This document shows, piece by piece, positions 18,262-28,576 of a stretch of 64,000 nucleotides of DNA (position 1 is the first letter of the stretch; each line of letters begins with the position of its first letter). A model generated the notes under the pieces. The model had not been told where the DNA came from and did no database searches. It saw only the letters and a list, made by a program, of their open reading frames with translations. This DNA comes from Methylobacterium sp. Leaf99 (lineage in GTDB: Bacteria > Pseudomonadota > Alphaproteobacteria > Rhizobiales > Beijerinckiaceae). The stretch covers positions 434,223-498,222 of the forward strand of contig NZ_LMMU01000001.1 in assembly GCF_001422375.1 (NCBI RefSeq). Direction: 5' to 3'. The translations under genes were made by a program, and so were the position numbers.

Positions 18262-19194
18262 ATGCGCGTCGTGTTCATGGGCACGCCGGATTTTGCCGTG
18301 CCGACGCTGGCGCGCCTCCACGCCGACGGCCATGCCATCGTCGCCGTCTACACCCGCGCGCCGGCGAAGGCCGGGCGCGGCATGGCCCTGAAGGCCTCAC
18401 CCGTCCAGGTGATGGCCGAGAGCCTCCGCGCGCCGGTGCTGACGCCCGCCACCCTGAAGACGCCGGAGGCCGTCGCGGCCTTCCGGTCGCACGCGGCCGA
18501 TGTCGCGGTGGTGGTGGCCTATGGGATGCTCCTGCCGCAGGCGATCCTCGACCTGCCGCGCCACGGCTGCCTCAACCTGCACGGCTCCCTGCTGCCGCGC
18601 TGGCGCGGCGCCGCTCCGATCCAGCGCGCCGTGATGGCGGGCGACGCGGAAAGCGGTGTCGGCGTGATGCGGATGGAAGCCGGCCTCGACACCGGCCCGG
18701 TGGCCCTGGAGGCGCGCCTGCCGATCGCGCCCGGCATGAGCGCCGGCGCCCTGCACGACGCCCTGATGCCCCTCGGCGCCGACCTGATGGCGCGAGCCCT
18801 CGCCGACCTGGAGCGCAGCGGCCTGACGTTCACGCCGCAAGCCGGCGAGGGCGTCGCCTACGCGCACAAGATCACCAACGCCGAGGCGCGGATCGACTGG
18901 ACCCGTCCGGCCGACGAAGTCGCCAACCACATCAACGGGCTGGCGCCCTTCCCCGGCGCCTTCTTCGAAGTCGATCTCGGCAAGGGCATCGAGCGCGTGA
19001 AGGTCCTGGGCGCCATCGCGACGGACGGCGCAGGCGCCCCCGGCACCATCCTCGACGGGGCCTGCACCCTCGCCTGCGGGACAGGCGCCGTCCGCCTCAC
19101 GGCCCTGCGCCGCGCCGGCAAGGGCGGTGCGGCCGACGGGCCGGAGTTCCTGCGGGGCGCGCGCTTGGCGCCCGGCGCATCCCTCAGCGCCTGA
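18262..19194 (+). CDS. fmt: Methionyl-tRNA formyltransferase
   Basis: A 310-residue enzyme that formylates initiator Met-tRNA with 10-formyltetrahydrofolate. The start MRVVFMGTPDFAVPTL, the catalytic HGSLLPRWRGAAPIQRA segment with N-x-H-x-S-L-L geometry, and the C-terminal OB-like domain with RIDWTRPADEVANHI are clear. It overlaps truA by one base (TGATG), implying coupling. Confidence 0.97.
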   Translation: MRVVFMGTPDFAVPTLARLHADGHAIVAVYTRAPAKAGRGMALKASPVQVMAESLRAPVLTPATLKTPEAVAAFRSHAADVAVVVAYGMLLPQAILDLPRHGCLNLHGSLLPRWRGAAPIQRAVMAGDAESGVGVMRMEAGLDTGPVALEARLPIAPGMSAGALHDALMPLGADLMARALADLERSGLTFTPQAGEGVAYAHKITNAEARIDWTRPADEVANHINGLAPFPGAFFEVDLGKGIERVKVLGAIATDGAGAPGTILDGACTLACGTGAVRLTALRRAGKGGAADGPEFLRGARLAPGASLSA

Positions 19195-19994
19195 TGCCGC
19201 GCTACAAGCTCGTCATCGAGTACGACGGCAGCCCCTTCTGCGGCTGGCAGCGCCAGACCGCCCAACCCTCCGTGCAAGGTGCCATCGAGACGGCGGTGAC
19301 GCGCTTTTCCGGCGAGACCGCCGGACTCACCTGCGCGGGCCGGACCGATACGGGGGTCCACGCCACGCATCAGGTCGCGCATCTCGACCTCGCCAAGGCA
19401 TGGCGCACGGACGTGGTGCGCGACGCCGTCAACGCGCACCTGCGCCCGCACCCGGTCTCGATCCTGAGTGCCGAGATCGTCGCGCCGGCGTTCAACGCCC
19501 GCCATTCCGCTTTCCGGCGGCACTACCGCTACCGCATCCTCAACCGGCGCAGCCCGGCGGCCCTGACCCGCGGACAGGTCTGGCAGGTGCCGTGGCCCCT
19601 CGATGTCGGCCTGATGCAGGCGGCCGCCCGCCCGTTGCTGGGCTGCCACGACTTCACCGCCTTCCGCGCCGCCGAGTGCCAGGCGAAGAGCCCGATCCGC
19701 ACCCTGGAGCAGCTCGACGTCGCGCTGCAGCCCATGGGCCATTTCGAGGAAATCGTGGTGGCGGCCTCCGCACGCTCGTTCCTGCACCACCAAGTCCGGG
19801 GATTGGTCGGCACCCTCGTGCTGGCGGGCTCCGGCAAGATCACGGCCGACGACGTCGCCGACATCCTGGCGAGCCGCGACCGCAGCCGCTGCGGGCCACT
19901 GGCGCCGTCGTGTGGATTGACGCTGGTGGGAGTGGATTACCCGGGGGCAGTAGAGTCTTACGGAGACAGCCCTCGGGTTGCCGAGTCGAAGTAA
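19194..19994 (+). CDS. truA: tRNA pseudouridine(38-40) synthase TruA
   Basis: A 266-residue pseudouridine synthase modifying positions 38-40 of tRNA anticodon arms. The catalytic aspartate is D52 in [20 protein letters not shown] and the [14 protein letters not shown] motif are also conserved. Its ATG overlaps the fmt stop by one base. The last 37 bases overlap the 3' end of the convergent dapE gene. Confidence 0.96.
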   Translation: MPRYKLVIEYDGSPFCGWQRQTAQPSVQGAIETAVTRFSGETAGLTCAGRTDTGVHATHQVAHLDLAKAWRTDVVRDAVNAHLRPHPVSILSAEIVAPAFNARHSAFRRHYRYRILNRRSPAALTRGQVWQVPWPLDVGLMQAAARPLLGCHDFTAFRAAECQAKSPIRTLEQLDVALQPMGHFEEIVVAASARSFLHHQVRGLVGTLVLAGSGKITADDVADILASRDRSRCGPLAPSCGLTLVGVDYPGAVESYGDSPRVAESK

Positions 19995-21151
19995 GCCGCG
20001 ATCACCCGCGTGTAGATCGCGGTCAGCCGGTTCAGGTCGGCCACGGCCACACACTCGTCGGTCTGGTGCATGGTTTCGCCGACGAGGCCGAATTCGATGA
20101 CCGGGCAGGCGTCCTTGATGAAGCGGGCGTCCGAGGTGCCGCCCGTGGTCGAGAGTTTCGGCACCCGGCCGGTCTCCGTTTCGATGGCGGCGGAGACGAG
20201 GTCGGTGAAGGCGTCGGGTTCCGTGAGGAAGGCGGGGGAGTTCGAGGGCTGCAGGTCGAGGCTGTAGCGCACGGCGTTGCCGGCGGCCCGCTCCAGACGG
20301 TCGCGGATTTCGGCGCCAAGCGTCTCGGCCGTCCAGCCCTCGTTGAAGCGGACGTTGAAGGTCGCCCGCGCCTCCGCCGGGATGACGTTGGTGGCCGGGT
20401 TGCCGACGTCGAGGGTGGTGAATTCGAGGTTCGAGGCGTCGAAGTGCCGGGTGCCGCCATCGAGCGGCGCGGCCAGCAGCGCGCCCGCGAGGCGCATCAT
20501 CCCGGGAATCGGGTTCTCGGCCCGGTGGGGGTAGGCGACATGCCCCTGTCGGCCATGGACCGTGAGCTTGCCCGTGAGCGACCCGCGTCGGCCGATCTTG
20601 ATCATGTCGCCGAGGCGTTCCGGGTTGGTCGGCTCGCCGAGCAGGCAATGGTCGAAGCGCTCGCCGCGTGCCCGCGCCCAGTCCAACAGCTTCACCGTGC
20701 CGTTGATGGCCGGCCCCTCCTCGTCGCCGGTGATGAGGAAGCCGAGGGAGCCGGAAAAGGCGGGGCCGACGGCGTCGAGGTAGTCGAGGGCGGCGGCGAG
20801 CATGCAGGCGATGCCGCCCTTCATGTCGACGGCACCGCGCCCGTAGAGGATGCCGTCGGCCACCGTCCCGGCGAATGGCCCGTGGCGCCAGGCCGCGACC
20901 TCCCCCGTCGGCACCACGTCGGTGTGGCCGGCAAACAGCAGGTAGGGGGTCCCGGTGCCGATGCGGGCGTAGAGGTTGTCGATGTCGGGCGTCCCGGATT
21001 CGGAAAAGCGCGGCCGGTGGACCGTGAAGCCGGCCGCCTCCAGCACGCCGCCGAGCCAATCGAGGGCGCCGCCCTCCTCCGGCGTCACGGACGGGCAGCG
21101 GATCAGGGCCTGGGCCAGGCCGAGCGGTGAACGGTCGAGGGAATCGGGCAC
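19958..21151 (-). CDS. dapE: Succinyl-diaminopimelate desuccinylase
   Basis: A 397-residue M20 metallohydrolase that cleaves N-succinyl-LL-diaminopimelate in lysine and peptidoglycan precursor synthesis. Metal ligands lie in [25 protein letters not shown] and the C-terminal HQTDE. The [10 protein letters not shown] segment is specific for DapE. It runs alone on the minus strand and overlaps the truA 3' end. The C-terminal tail [10 protein letters not shown] is encoded within the overlap. Confidence 0.95.
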   Translation of the reverse strand: MPDSLDRSPLGLAQALIRCPSVTPEEGGALDWLGGVLEAAGFTVHRPRFSESGTPDIDNLYARIGTGTPYLLFAGHTDVVPTGEVAAWRHGPFAGTVADGILYGRGAVDMKGGIACMLAAALDYLDAVGPAFSGSLGFLITGDEEGPAINGTVKLLDWARARGERFDHCLLGEPTNPERLGDMIKIGRRGSLTGKLTVHGRQGHVAYPHRAENPIPGMMRLAGALLAAPLDGGTRHFDASNLEFTTLDVGNPATNVIPAEARATFNVRFNEGWTAETLGAEIRDRLERAAGNAVRYSLDLQPSNSPAFLTEPDAFTDLVSAAIETETGRVPKLSTTGGTSDARFIKDACPVIEFGLVGETMHQTDECVAVADLNRLTAIYTRVIAAYFDSATRGLSP

Positions 21152-21258
21152 GGGCCAAGCTCGCGGCGGGATCAGGTCTCCACGGCCATAGGCGCGGTCC
21201 GCAGAGCGCGCAAATCACGGGGCTTCCGGTGGCGGGTCGCGGGGTTTATCTCCCGGTC

Positions 21259-22032
21259 ATGGCCCTGTCATCCGATGAAGTCGAACGCTACGCCCGCCAC
21301 CTCGTCCTGCGCGAGGTCGGCGGACCGGGCCAGGCCCGCCTCAAAGCGGCGCGCATCCTCGTAGTCGGGGCCGGCGGGCTCGGCGCGCCCCTAATCCAGT
21401 ATCTGGCGGCCGCCGGCATCGGCACGATCGGGGTCGTCGACGACGACACCGTGTCCCTGTCGAACCTCCAGCGGCAGGTGATCCACGGCACGCCGGATCT
21501 CGGCCGGCCGAAGGTCGAGAGCGCGGCCGACGCCGTCGCCCGGCTCAACCCGCACGTCGCGTTCGCGGCGCATCCCTTTCGGTTGACGGCGGAGAATGCC
21601 GGCGATCTCATCGCCCGCTACGACCTCGTCGCCGACGGCTCGGACAATTTCGCCACACGCTACGCCGTTTCGGACGCGTGCTTCCACGCCCGGCGCCCCC
21701 TGGTGACGGCGGCGCTGGGCCAGTTCGACGGCTCGCTCACTACCATCCGGGCGCACGAGACCGGGCCGGACGGGCGTCCGAACCCGACCTATCGCTGCCT
21801 GTTCCCGAGTCCGCCGCCGCCCGGTTCCGTGCCGGCCTGCGCCGAGGCCGGGGTCCTGGGCGCACTTGCCGGCATCATGGGCTCGCTCATGGCCCTGGAG
21901 GTGATCCGCGCGGTGACGGATTTCGGCGAGCCCCTGGTCGGGCGCCTGCTCATGGTCGACGCCCGCTCCATGCGGTTCGAAACCCTCGGCTACGCCTGGG
22001 ACGATGCGAACCCGTTGAGCGGAACAACGTGA
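21259..22032 (+). CDS. MoeB/ThiF/HesA-family E1-like adenylyltransferase
   Basis: A 257-residue E1-like enzyme with the ATP-binding GAGGLGAPLIQYLAAAGIG, the SNLQRQV motif, DGSDNFATRY and the CLFPSPPPPGSVPACAEAGVLG segment holding the catalytic cysteine region. Such proteins adenylate the C-terminal glycine of ubiquitin-like sulfur carriers (MoaD or ThiS). No carrier gene is adjacent, so the choice between MoeB and ThiF cannot be made here. The ATG at 21259 was chosen; the frame upstream shows no domain. Confidence 0.9.
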   Translation: MALSSDEVERYARHLVLREVGGPGQARLKAARILVVGAGGLGAPLIQYLAAAGIGTIGVVDDDTVSLSNLQRQVIHGTPDLGRPKVESAADAVARLNPHVAFAAHPFRLTAENAGDLIARYDLVADGSDNFATRYAVSDACFHARRPLVTAALGQFDGSLTTIRAHETGPDGRPNPTYRCLFPSPPPPGSVPACAEAGVLGALAGIMGSLMALEVIRAVTDFGEPLVGRLLMVDARSMRFETLGYAWDDANPLSGTT

Positions 22033-22036
22033 GTCG

Positions 22037-22876
22037 TCACGCCACTTTATCGAGGCAGCACTTCTTGAACTTCTTGCCGCTGCCGCACGGGCACGGATCG
22101 TTGCGCCCGACATCCTTGAATGGATTGCGCACGGGCTGGCCCGCATCCTCCGCCGTCCAGGCGAGATCCGCGACGGGATCGTCGATGGTGCCGTAGCGGC
22201 GCGGATCGAAGCGGGCGAGGTCGTCGGGTTTGGCCTCGGCTTGGCGCAGGGTGGTGCGGAACCACGGCGCGTCGCTGAACTCGTCGGTGAGGCGCCCGTC
22301 CTTGCGCGCGGCCGCGGAGCGGGGCGCCAGATCGCGAAACCCCAGCAGCGCGATGGTCTCCTCCCACCCGACCCAGCCGATATCGCCCTCGACGGCCACC
22401 CGCTTGTCGTCGAAGCGCACGAGGAGGTCGTGGGTCGCCTGCCGGTCGACGCGACCGGTCTGGGTCAGGAAGGTCAGGGCCGCGAAGGCTTCGTTCCGCA
22501 CGAAATCGTCGAGGGTGCTGTCGAGGAGGAGCGTGTGGAGCGGGGCCGCGTCCCCGTCGAAGACGCTGACGAGGATGCGGGCGAGCGTGATCGTCACCGC
22601 GTCGCCCAGGAGGGCGTCGAGGGTATCGCCGTCCTGATGCAGCAGGCGCACCAGGGGGGCGAACGCGCGGGTGTCGCGGGCGGCGGCGAGAACGTGCAGG
22701 CCGTAGAACAACAGGTTGGCGTCGGCCTCCGACACTTCGGCGCCGTCCACGGGCCCGGCCAGCGCGCGCAGGACCTCGTCGGCGATGGAGTCCGGCGCCG
22801 CGACGGCCTTGCGAAGTTCGGCGGCCGGGAGATACTCGGCCGCCGAAAGGGCCTCGACGAGGGTGGGGTCGATCAT
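22037..22876 (-). CDS. DUF1186 protein with C-terminal SEC-C zinc motif
   Basis: A 279-residue protein. Most of it is alpha-helical, with HEAT-like repeats matching DUF1186, and it ends in a SEC-C metal-binding motif, [16 protein letters not shown], as at the end of SecA. SEC-C motifs bind zinc and often mediate contacts with ribosomes or SecB. The function of the family is not established. It is 23 bases downstream of pheT on the same strand and may be cotranscribed. Confidence 0.85.
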   Translation of the reverse strand: MIDPTLVEALSAAEYLPAAELRKAVAAPDSIADEVLRALAGPVDGAEVSEADANLLFYGLHVLAAARDTRAFAPLVRLLHQDGDTLDALLGDAVTITLARILVSVFDGDAAPLHTLLLDSTLDDFVRNEAFAALTFLTQTGRVDRQATHDLLVRFDDKRVAVEGDIGWVGWEETIALLGFRDLAPRSAAARKDGRLTDEFSDAPWFRTTLRQAEAKPDDLARFDPRRYGTIDDPVADLAWTAEDAGQPVRNPFKDVGRNDPCPCGSGKKFKKCCLDKVA

Positions 22877-22899
22877 GGCGGGGCTCCGTTGTTCCAGGA

Positions 22900-25323
22900 T
22901 CAGGCGCGCAGGGTCGCGCCGGTCTTGCGGCCGACCTCGGCGACGATCTTGGCCGTCACCGCCTCGATCTCCGCATCCGTCAGGGTACGCTCGACGGGCT
23001 GGAGGCGCACGGCGATGGCCACGGACTTCGAGCCCTCCGGAATGCCGACGCCCTCGTAGATGTCGAACACGTCAATGCCGGCAATGAGCTTGCGCTCGGC
23101 CGCCTGCGCCGCCTTCACCACCTCGCCCGCCGCCACGTCGCGGGGCACCACGAAAGCGAAGTCCCGCGAGACGGGCTGGAAGTCGGAGAGCGCCAGGGCC
23201 GGCTTCACTTTCGTCGGCCGGTACTTCGGCAGGGGTACGCCGTCGAGGGTGATCTCGAAGGCGACGATCTGCCCCTTGAGGTCCAGGGCCTTCATCACGC
23301 GCGGGTGGATCTCGCCGAAATACCCGACGGGATTCTTCGGCCCGAACTGCAGGGTGCCGGAGCGGCCGGGATGCAGCCAGTCCGGACCGCCGGCCACCAC
23401 CTGCAGGCCGCCCGTGGGGATGCCGAAGGCGGCGAGCAGTGCCAGGGCGTCGGCCTTGGCGTCAAACGCATCCACCGGAGCGGCGGCACCATCCCAATGA
23501 CGTCCGCCGCCGAGATGGCCGGCGGTGGCCCGCCGGATCGCCGTGGCACGGATGGCCTGGCCCTCGGGCTGGTCGCTCTCGAAGCACTGCCCGACCTCGA
23601 ACAGGGCCACATCGGCGAGACCGCGGTCGGCGTTGCGCTGGGCGGCGCGCAGGAGGCCGGGCACGAGGCTCGGGCGCATGTCGGACAGATCCGCCGCGAT
23701 GGGATTGGCGAGAACGAGATCCGCCCGGCCGCCGCCGAACAGCACCGCGTCGTCGTGGGGAATGAACGACCACGTCACCGCCTCGACGAGGCCGCGCGCT
23801 GCCAGCGCCCGCTTGGCGAGGCGCGTGCGCTTCTGGATCACCGTCAGCACGGGCTTGCCGACCTGGGCCTCGATGCGCGGGAGGGGCTTCGGCTCGATGC
23901 GATCGAGGCCGGCGATGCGGATGATCTCCTCGACGAGGTCGGCCTTGCCCTCGACATCGGCGCGCCAGGACGGGGTGAGCACCTTCACCCGGTCGCCGCT
24001 GCCGGCGACGTGAAAGCCCAACGCCTCCAGGGTCACCTTCATCTCGGCCCGCGACAGTTCGAGACCGGCCAGACGCCGGGTCTCTGTCCAGGGGAAATCG
24101 ATGACCCGCTCGGTCTCGGGCGGCTCACCGACGATGACGGGCTGGCTCGGGGTGCCGCCGCAGATCTCGAGGACGAGGCGGGTGGCGAGATCGAGGCCCG
24201 GCAGGGTGAAGGCCGGATCGACGCCGCGCTCGAAGCGGTAGCGCGCATCGGTGATGATCCCGAGGCGCCGCCCGCTCTGGGCGATGTTCACCGGGTCCCA
24301 CAGGGCGGATTCGATGAGAACGTCTACGGTGCCGGCATCGCAGCCGGAGGCTTCGCCGCCGATGATGCCGCCGATGGATTCCACGCCGTTGCCGTCGGCG
24401 ATGACGACGGTGTCGTCGGTGAGGGCGTAGGTCTTGCCGTCGAGCGCCTTGAGTTCCTCGCCGTCGCGGGCACGGCGCACGATGAGGCCGCCCACCACCT
24501 TGGCGGCGTCGAAGACGTGCAGGGGCCGGCCCCGGTCGAAGGTCAGGTAGTTGGTGATGTCGACGAGGGCGTTGATCGGGCGCAGGCCGATGGCGCGCAG
24601 GCGCGCCTGCATCCAGTCCGGCGACGGACCGTTCCGGACGCCGGTGACGCGGCGCAGGGTGAAGTATGGGCACAGGCCGCGATCGGCCGGCTCGAAGTCG
24701 AGGGTGACGGTCACCGGACAGGCCCCCTCCCCGCGCACGGGCGGCTGGGCCTTGTGCTTGAGGCCACCGAGGCCGGTGGCGGCCAGATCGCGGGCGATGC
24801 CGTGGATCGAGGTGCAGTCGGCCCGGTTGGGCGTCAGGTTGATCTCGACGATCGGATCGTCGAGGCCGGCATAGACGGCGTAAGGCTGGCCCGTCGGCGC
24901 GTCCTCCGGCAGATCGAGGATGCCGTCGTGATCGTCGCCGAGGCCGAGTTCGCCCCCCGAGCACAGCATGCCCCGGCTCTCGACGCCGCGAATGGTACCG
25001 ACCGACAGGGTGATGGCCTTGCCGGGCACGTAGGTGCCGGGCGGGGCGAACACCGTCTTCATGCCGGCTCGGGCGTTCGGCGCCCCGCAGACCACCTGTA
25101 CGGGCTGTCCGTCGCCGGCATCGACGGAGCAGACGCGCAGGCGATCGGCGTTCGGGTGCTGCTCGGCCGTGAGCACGTGGGCGACCACGTAGGGCTTCAG
25201 GCTCGCCGCCTTGTCCTCGATGCCCTCGACCTCGAGGCCGATGCGCGTCAGCGTCTCGGAGATGGTGTCGAGGGAGGCCTCGGCGTCGAGGTGATCCTTG
25301 AGCCAGGAGAGGGTGAATTTCAT
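22900..25323 (-). CDS. pheT: Phenylalanine-tRNA ligase beta subunit
   Basis: An 807-residue beta chain with the N-terminal tRNA-binding OB fold ([20 protein letters not shown]), B3/B4 editing domain, B5 domain, catalytic-like core and the C-terminal anticodon-binding FDX domain ending in [16 protein letters not shown]. It joins PheS to charge tRNA-Phe. Unlike most genomes, it is separated from pheS by two small genes that read the same way; the gap to the preceding HEPN-like gene is only 24 bases, so pheT is probably still in the pheS operon. Confidence 0.97.
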   Translation of the reverse strand: MKFTLSWLKDHLDAEASLDTISETLTRIGLEVEGIEDKAASLKPYVVAHVLTAEQHPNADRLRVCSVDAGDGQPVQVVCGAPNARAGMKTVFAPPGTYVPGKAITLSVGTIRGVESRGMLCSGGELGLGDDHDGILDLPEDAPTGQPYAVYAGLDDPIVEINLTPNRADCTSIHGIARDLAATGLGGLKHKAQPPVRGEGACPVTVTLDFEPADRGLCPYFTLRRVTGVRNGPSPDWMQARLRAIGLRPINALVDITNYLTFDRGRPLHVFDAAKVVGGLIVRRARDGEELKALDGKTYALTDDTVVIADGNGVESIGGIIGGEASGCDAGTVDVLIESALWDPVNIAQSGRRLGIITDARYRFERGVDPAFTLPGLDLATRLVLEICGGTPSQPVIVGEPPETERVIDFPWTETRRLAGLELSRAEMKVTLEALGFHVAGSGDRVKVLTPSWRADVEGKADLVEEIIRIAGLDRIEPKPLPRIEAQVGKPVLTVIQKRTRLAKRALAARGLVEAVTWSFIPHDDAVLFGGGRADLVLANPIAADLSDMRPSLVPGLLRAAQRNADRGLADVALFEVGQCFESDQPEGQAIRATAIRRATAGHLGGGRHWDGAAAPVDAFDAKADALALLAAFGIPTGGLQVVAGGPDWLHPGRSGTLQFGPKNPVGYFGEIHPRVMKALDLKGQIVAFEITLDGVPLPKYRPTKVKPALALSDFQPVSRDFAFVVPRDVAAGEVVKAAQAAERKLIAGIDVFDIYEGVGIPEGSKSVAIAVRLQPVERTLTDAEIEAVTAKIVAEVGRKTGATLRA

Positions 25324-25347
25324 GGGCCTGGGTATCCGTCGATGGGG

Positions 25348-25830
25348 TCAGGAACGGCGCGGTTTTGCGATGAGCAGAACGGCCAGCTTCCGATAGGTCG
25401 CCTTGGGCAGTGTCTCGATGAGATCGATGGCTTCCTCTGCCTGCGCGATGCGCGCCAGGGTCTCCGCCTTGTTGGTTGCGAAAGGTCGCGGGTCGTAGTC
25501 GGCGGTATGGCGCTCCTTGATCAAGTCGCGCAGGATCTCACCGATGCGTCGGACTTCCGGGCCGAGGCTTGCGACCTCGGGCGTGGCGAAACGCTTCTTG
25601 GCGTCCTGATGCTCGAGAGAGCGATAGATCGGCTCGAAGCTCTCCCACGGCGTGTTCCACCCCACGAGGCCGTCGGCCGTGAGGTAGCAGACAGCGTGGA
25701 ACACAGCGTAATACGAATCGCTCACAGAGCGCCGGAGGGCGGTCTGGTTCGGCCGGGTGGGGCCGCTTTCCAAACGGGCGTGAGCGGATTGGATCAGCTC
25801 TCGAACGATCCGATGTTTGATCTGCCTCAT
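25348..25830 (-). CDS. HEPN-domain-like protein, probable toxin of a two-gene cassette
   Basis: A 160-residue mainly helical protein. It shows the two marks of the HEPN superfamily: a YYAVFH helix segment at residues 40-45 and a conserved R-x-x-ADY segment, RHTADY, at 107-112. HEPN proteins are frequently RNases or toxins in toxin-antitoxin systems. The start ATG shares one base with the stop of the upstream small gene (TGATG), implying translational coupling, a typical toxin-antitoxin layout. It sits between pheS and pheT. The exact R-x4-6-H ribonuclease motif is not obvious, so nuclease activity is uncertain; a non-toxic HEPN role is possible. Confidence 0.6.
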   Translation of the reverse strand: MRQIKHRIVRELIQSAHARLESGPTRPNQTALRRSVSDSYYAVFHAVCYLTADGLVGWNTPWESFEPIYRSLEHQDAKKRFATPEVASLGPEVRRIGEILRDLIKERHTADYDPRPFATNKAETLARIAQAEEAIDLIETLPKATYRKLAVLLIAKPRRS

Positions 25831-26141
25831 CAGTGTGGCGGCGCCAATTCGTCGACATCGTCGGACAACGGCTCCGGTTCGCCTGGAAGCCGGTAGGAGA
25901 CGTACGGGAAGCGCTCTTCGCCGAGTGCTGTCAAAGCATCGTGCAACTGACCACGCGCTTCGACGAGGGCCTTGCCGTTGACGATGTTCGAGCCCGGCTC
26001 GAAATATGCGTCGATGAAGAACGCTTTGTCGCCATCCTGATCAAAGCCGGACAGGACGGACGCGCGTGAAAAGCCCAGTGGTCCGAGAACCTTCGAGAAG
26101 ATCGGCTCAGCAAGCTTCAGAACTTCGGCGTCGGTCAGCAT
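25830..26141 (-). CDS. Small protein upstream of HEPN-like gene (possible antitoxin)
   Basis: A 103-residue soluble protein of unknown family. Visible features are an alpha-beta pattern, a FIDAYFEPGSNIVNGKALVEA central segment and an acidic C-terminus (EPEPLSDDVDELAPPH). There is no signal peptide or membrane segment. It begins 30 bases after the pheS stop and overlaps the HEPN-like start by one base. The position and acidic character suit an antitoxin or immunity partner, but this is inferred from arrangement only. It is not a recognisable MNT nucleotidyltransferase, the usual HEPN partner. Confidence 0.55.
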   Translation of the reverse strand: MLTDAEVLKLAEPIFSKVLGPLGFSRASVLSGFDQDGDKAFFIDAYFEPGSNIVNGKALVEARGQLHDALTALGEERFPYVSYRLPGEPEPLSDDVDELAPPH

Positions 26142-26171
26142 CGCGATCTCCCTGCTCCACGCCCCATTGAG

Positions 26172-27254
26172 TTACCCCGTCAGTCCCGCGACGAGACTCG
26201 GGATATCCAGCGGCCGGAAGCCGTAATGGTCGAGCCAGCGCACGTCGGCCTCGAAGAACGGGCGCAGGTCAGGCATGCCGTATTTGAGCATGGCGATGCG
26301 GTCGATGCCCATGCCGAAGGCGAAGCCCTGGACGCTGTCGGGATCGAGGCCGCAATTCCGCAGGACGTTCGGGTGGACCATGCCGCAGCCGAGAATTTCG
26401 AGCCAGTCGGTGCCCTCGCCGAAGCGGATATCGCCGCCTTTTCGCGAGCACTGGATGTCCACCTCCGCCGAGGGTTCGGTGAAGGGGAAGAACGACGGGC
26501 GGAAGCGCATCTTCACGGCCTCGACCTCGAAGAAGGTCCGGCAGAACTCCTCCAGCACCCACTTCAGGTTGGCGATGTTGGCCGTCTTGTCGATGACGAG
26601 GCCTTCGACCTGATGGAACATCGGCGTGTGGGTCTGGTCGGAATCGTGGCGGTAGGTCCGGCCCGGGCAGATCACCCGGATCGGCGGCTGCTGGGCGCGC
26701 ATGGTGCGGATCTGCACCGGTGAGGTGTGGGTCCGGAGCACCTTGCGCTGGCCGTTGCGGTCGGGGGCCAGGAAGAAGGTGTCGTGCATTTCGCGCGCCG
26801 GGTGGCCGGGCGGAAAGTTGAGGGCCGTGAAGTTGTAGTCGTCGGTCTCGATGTCCGGACCTTCGGCGACGGAAAAGCCCATATCGGCGAAGATCGCCGC
26901 GATCTCGTCCATGACTTGGCTGATGGGGTGGATGCGCCCGCGCGCCTCCGGCGCCTCGCGCACGGGCAGGGTCACGTCGATGCGCTCGGCGGACAGGCGT
27001 GCGGTGAGGGCCGCCTCGGCGAGGGCTTCGCGGCGGGTGGACAGCGCGCCCTGCACCCGATCGCGGAGGCCGTTGATGAGGGGACCGCGCGCCTTGCGCT
27101 CGTCGGGCGTCATGGCGCCCAGGGTCTTGAGCAGTTCGGAGACCGAACCCTTCTTGCCGAGCGCCGCCACGCGCACGGCGTCGAGGGAAGCTTCGTCGGA
27201 CGCGGCCGCGACTTCTGCGAGAAGATCGCCTTCGAGGGTGTCGAGATCGGTCAT
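26172..27254 (-). CDS. pheS: Phenylalanine-tRNA ligase alpha subunit
   Basis: A 360-residue class II synthetase catalytic chain. An N-terminal coiled-coil (1-90) precedes motif 1, motif 2 (the [10 protein letters not shown] and [11 protein letters not shown] region) and motif 3 ([17 protein letters not shown]). It activates phenylalanine and transfers it to tRNA-Phe with PheT. It is downstream of rpmI-rplT with a terminator between, so it probably has its own promoter in the 211-base gap, where no clear hexamers or attenuator peptide could be found. Confidence 0.97.
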   Translation of the reverse strand: MTDLDTLEGDLLAEVAAASDEASLDAVRVAALGKKGSVSELLKTLGAMTPDERKARGPLINGLRDRVQGALSTRREALAEAALTARLSAERIDVTLPVREAPEARGRIHPISQVMDEIAAIFADMGFSVAEGPDIETDDYNFTALNFPPGHPAREMHDTFFLAPDRNGQRKVLRTHTSPVQIRTMRAQQPPIRVICPGRTYRHDSDQTHTPMFHQVEGLVIDKTANIANLKWVLEEFCRTFFEVEAVKMRFRPSFFPFTEPSAEVDIQCSRKGGDIRFGEGTDWLEILGCGMVHPNVLRNCGLDPDSVQGFAFGMGIDRIAMLKYGMPDLRPFFEADVRWLDHYGFRPLDIPSLVAGLTG

Positions 27255-27397
27255 CGGTTCAACTCACCGGCTGCGGCGCGGCCCCGTGGGGGTCAGGCGG
27301 TCATGGGCGGGGGTTTTGCGGGTCGAGGCCGCCTTGGCAAGCCGTCGCCCCTCGGAAAAGACCGGGCCCATGTCAGGAAAACGACTGGAAAAACAGA

Positions 27398-27428
27398 AAG
27401 GCGCGGCGCCCATGCGGGGCCGCGCCTT
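27398..27428 (-). terminator. Rho-independent terminator after rplT
   Basis: On the minus strand a 10-bp stem AAGGCGCGGC / GCCGCGCCTT with an 11-nt loop is followed by TCTGTTTTT, a good U tract. It lies about 38 bases past the rplT stop and separates rpmI-rplT from pheS. Confidence 0.8.
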
Positions 27429-27465
27429 GTCCGTAAGATTCCGACCCGGGGGCCGAACGGCTGGC

Positions 27466-27840
27466 TTAGGCTGCCTTGGCGACGTCCTGCAGGGAGGCCT
27501 TGGCCTTCTCGACCACGGCGGCGAAGGTCGCCGGCTCGTGGATGGCGAGTTCGGACAGGGCCTTGCGGTCGACCTCGATGCCGGACTTGGAGAGCGCGTT
27601 GATGAAGCGCGAATAGGTCAGGCCATGCTCGCGGACGGCGGCGTTGAGGCGCTGGATCCAGAGGGCACGGAACGTGCGCTTCTTATTCTTACGATCGCGG
27701 TAGGCATACTGCATGCCCTTCTCGACCGCCTGCTTGGCGATCCGGATCGTATTCTTGCGGCGACCGTAATAACCACGGGCGGCCTTGAGGACTTTCTTGT
27801 GCTTCGCGTGACTGGTCACGCCGCGCTTGACGCGGGCCAT
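27466..27840 (-). CDS. rplT: 50S ribosomal protein L20
   Basis: A 124-residue L20. The basic N-terminus [33 protein letters not shown] and the [20 protein letters not shown] core are diagnostic. It binds 23S rRNA early in assembly and in many bacteria represses its own operon. It follows rpmI after 48 bases. Confidence 0.98.
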   Translation of the reverse strand: MARVKRGVTSHAKHKKVLKAARGYYGRRKNTIRIAKQAVEKGMQYAYRDRKNKKRTFRALWIQRLNAAVREHGLTYSRFINALSKSGIEVDRKALSELAIHEPATFAAVVEKAKASLQDVAKAA

Positions 27841-27888
27841 ATGGAGTCTCCTGGATCAGAAAAAGCAGTTCGGCGGGTGAAAGAAGGC

Positions 27889-28092
27889 TTACCGGCTGTT
27901 CGGCAAAAAATACTTCTTCACGTTGGCGGCATCGCCCTCGAACAGGGTGGTGGTGCCGCGCAGGTTGCGGATCTGCTTCGTCGTCCGCTTGATCATCCCG
28001 TGGCGCTTGCCGGCCTGGGCGTACATGACCTTACCGGTGCCGGTGATCTTGAAGCGCTTCTTCGCGCCCGACTTGGTTTTCAGCTTGGGCAT
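27889..28092 (-). CDS. rpmI: 50S ribosomal protein L35
   Basis: A 67-residue L35 beginning [15 protein letters not shown] and ending YFLPNSR, the normal length. The ATG at 28092 has GGAGAG upstream. infC, which usually precedes rpmI-rplT, is not in the 175-base upstream gap or anywhere in the window, so the operon here is reduced to two genes. Confidence 0.98.
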   Translation of the reverse strand: MPKLKTKSGAKKRFKITGTGKVMYAQAGKRHGMIKRTTKQIRNLRGTTTLFEGDAANVKKYFLPNSR

Positions 28093-28267
28093 TTGGCTCT
28101 CCTGAACGCGCACGCACCCCGATCCGGGTGGGATCGAAGGTGATGCGCTCGGTTGATGCTTCTGATGGAGCAGCACGAACCGCCACGGCAGCCCGATCGG
28201 CCGGGCGGTTCAACGCGAGGCGGCGTATGACAGAAAAGCGACGCGGTTTCAATCCTGCACGGGATCG

Positions 28268-28576
28268 TCAATCCCGCGCGAGGGCCCGGACCACGTCGCC
28301 TTCCGTCACCTCCGCCATGGGTCTGGTGATCTTCACGGCCCGGGTCGGCCGCCCGGGGGGCATGAGCAAAAGAATCGTCTCCATGCCGGGACAGGCCGGA
28401 TCGGCGCAGACGATCTCGTTGACCTTGACCACGCCGTCCGCGCCGAGGCCGGCGGCCGCGCGCGCCCAGGCGAGGATGGCCTCCCGCACCGCCCCGTCGG
28501 CCGGCAGCGGCCGGCGCCAGAATCCCAACAGGGCCACCCCGTCAGCCCGGAAGGGTGAGGAGGCCGGCGGCGCCAT
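28268..28576 (-). CDS. Conserved hypothetical protein
   Basis: A protein of 102 residues if it starts at the ATG at 28576. It is soluble, has two cysteines in IVCADPACPGMET and a conserved-looking VKVNEI segment, which suggests a small metal- or redox-binding fold, but no family could be assigned. The ATG start overlaps the end of the WD40 gene by 35 bases; a GTG at 28537, just past the WD40 stop, would give an 89-residue protein without overlap and is equally possible. It probably shares a transcript with the WD40 gene. Confidence 0.6.
   Translation of the reverse strand: MAPPASSPFRADGVALLGFWRRPLPADGAVREAILAWARAAAGLGADGVVKVNEIVCADPACPGMETILLLMPPGRPTRAVKITRPMAEVTEGDVVRALARD

Noticed and set aside
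23305..25896. An 863-codon open frame on the plus strand through pheT
   Set aside because: Antisense to pheT, repetitive composition, no domain.
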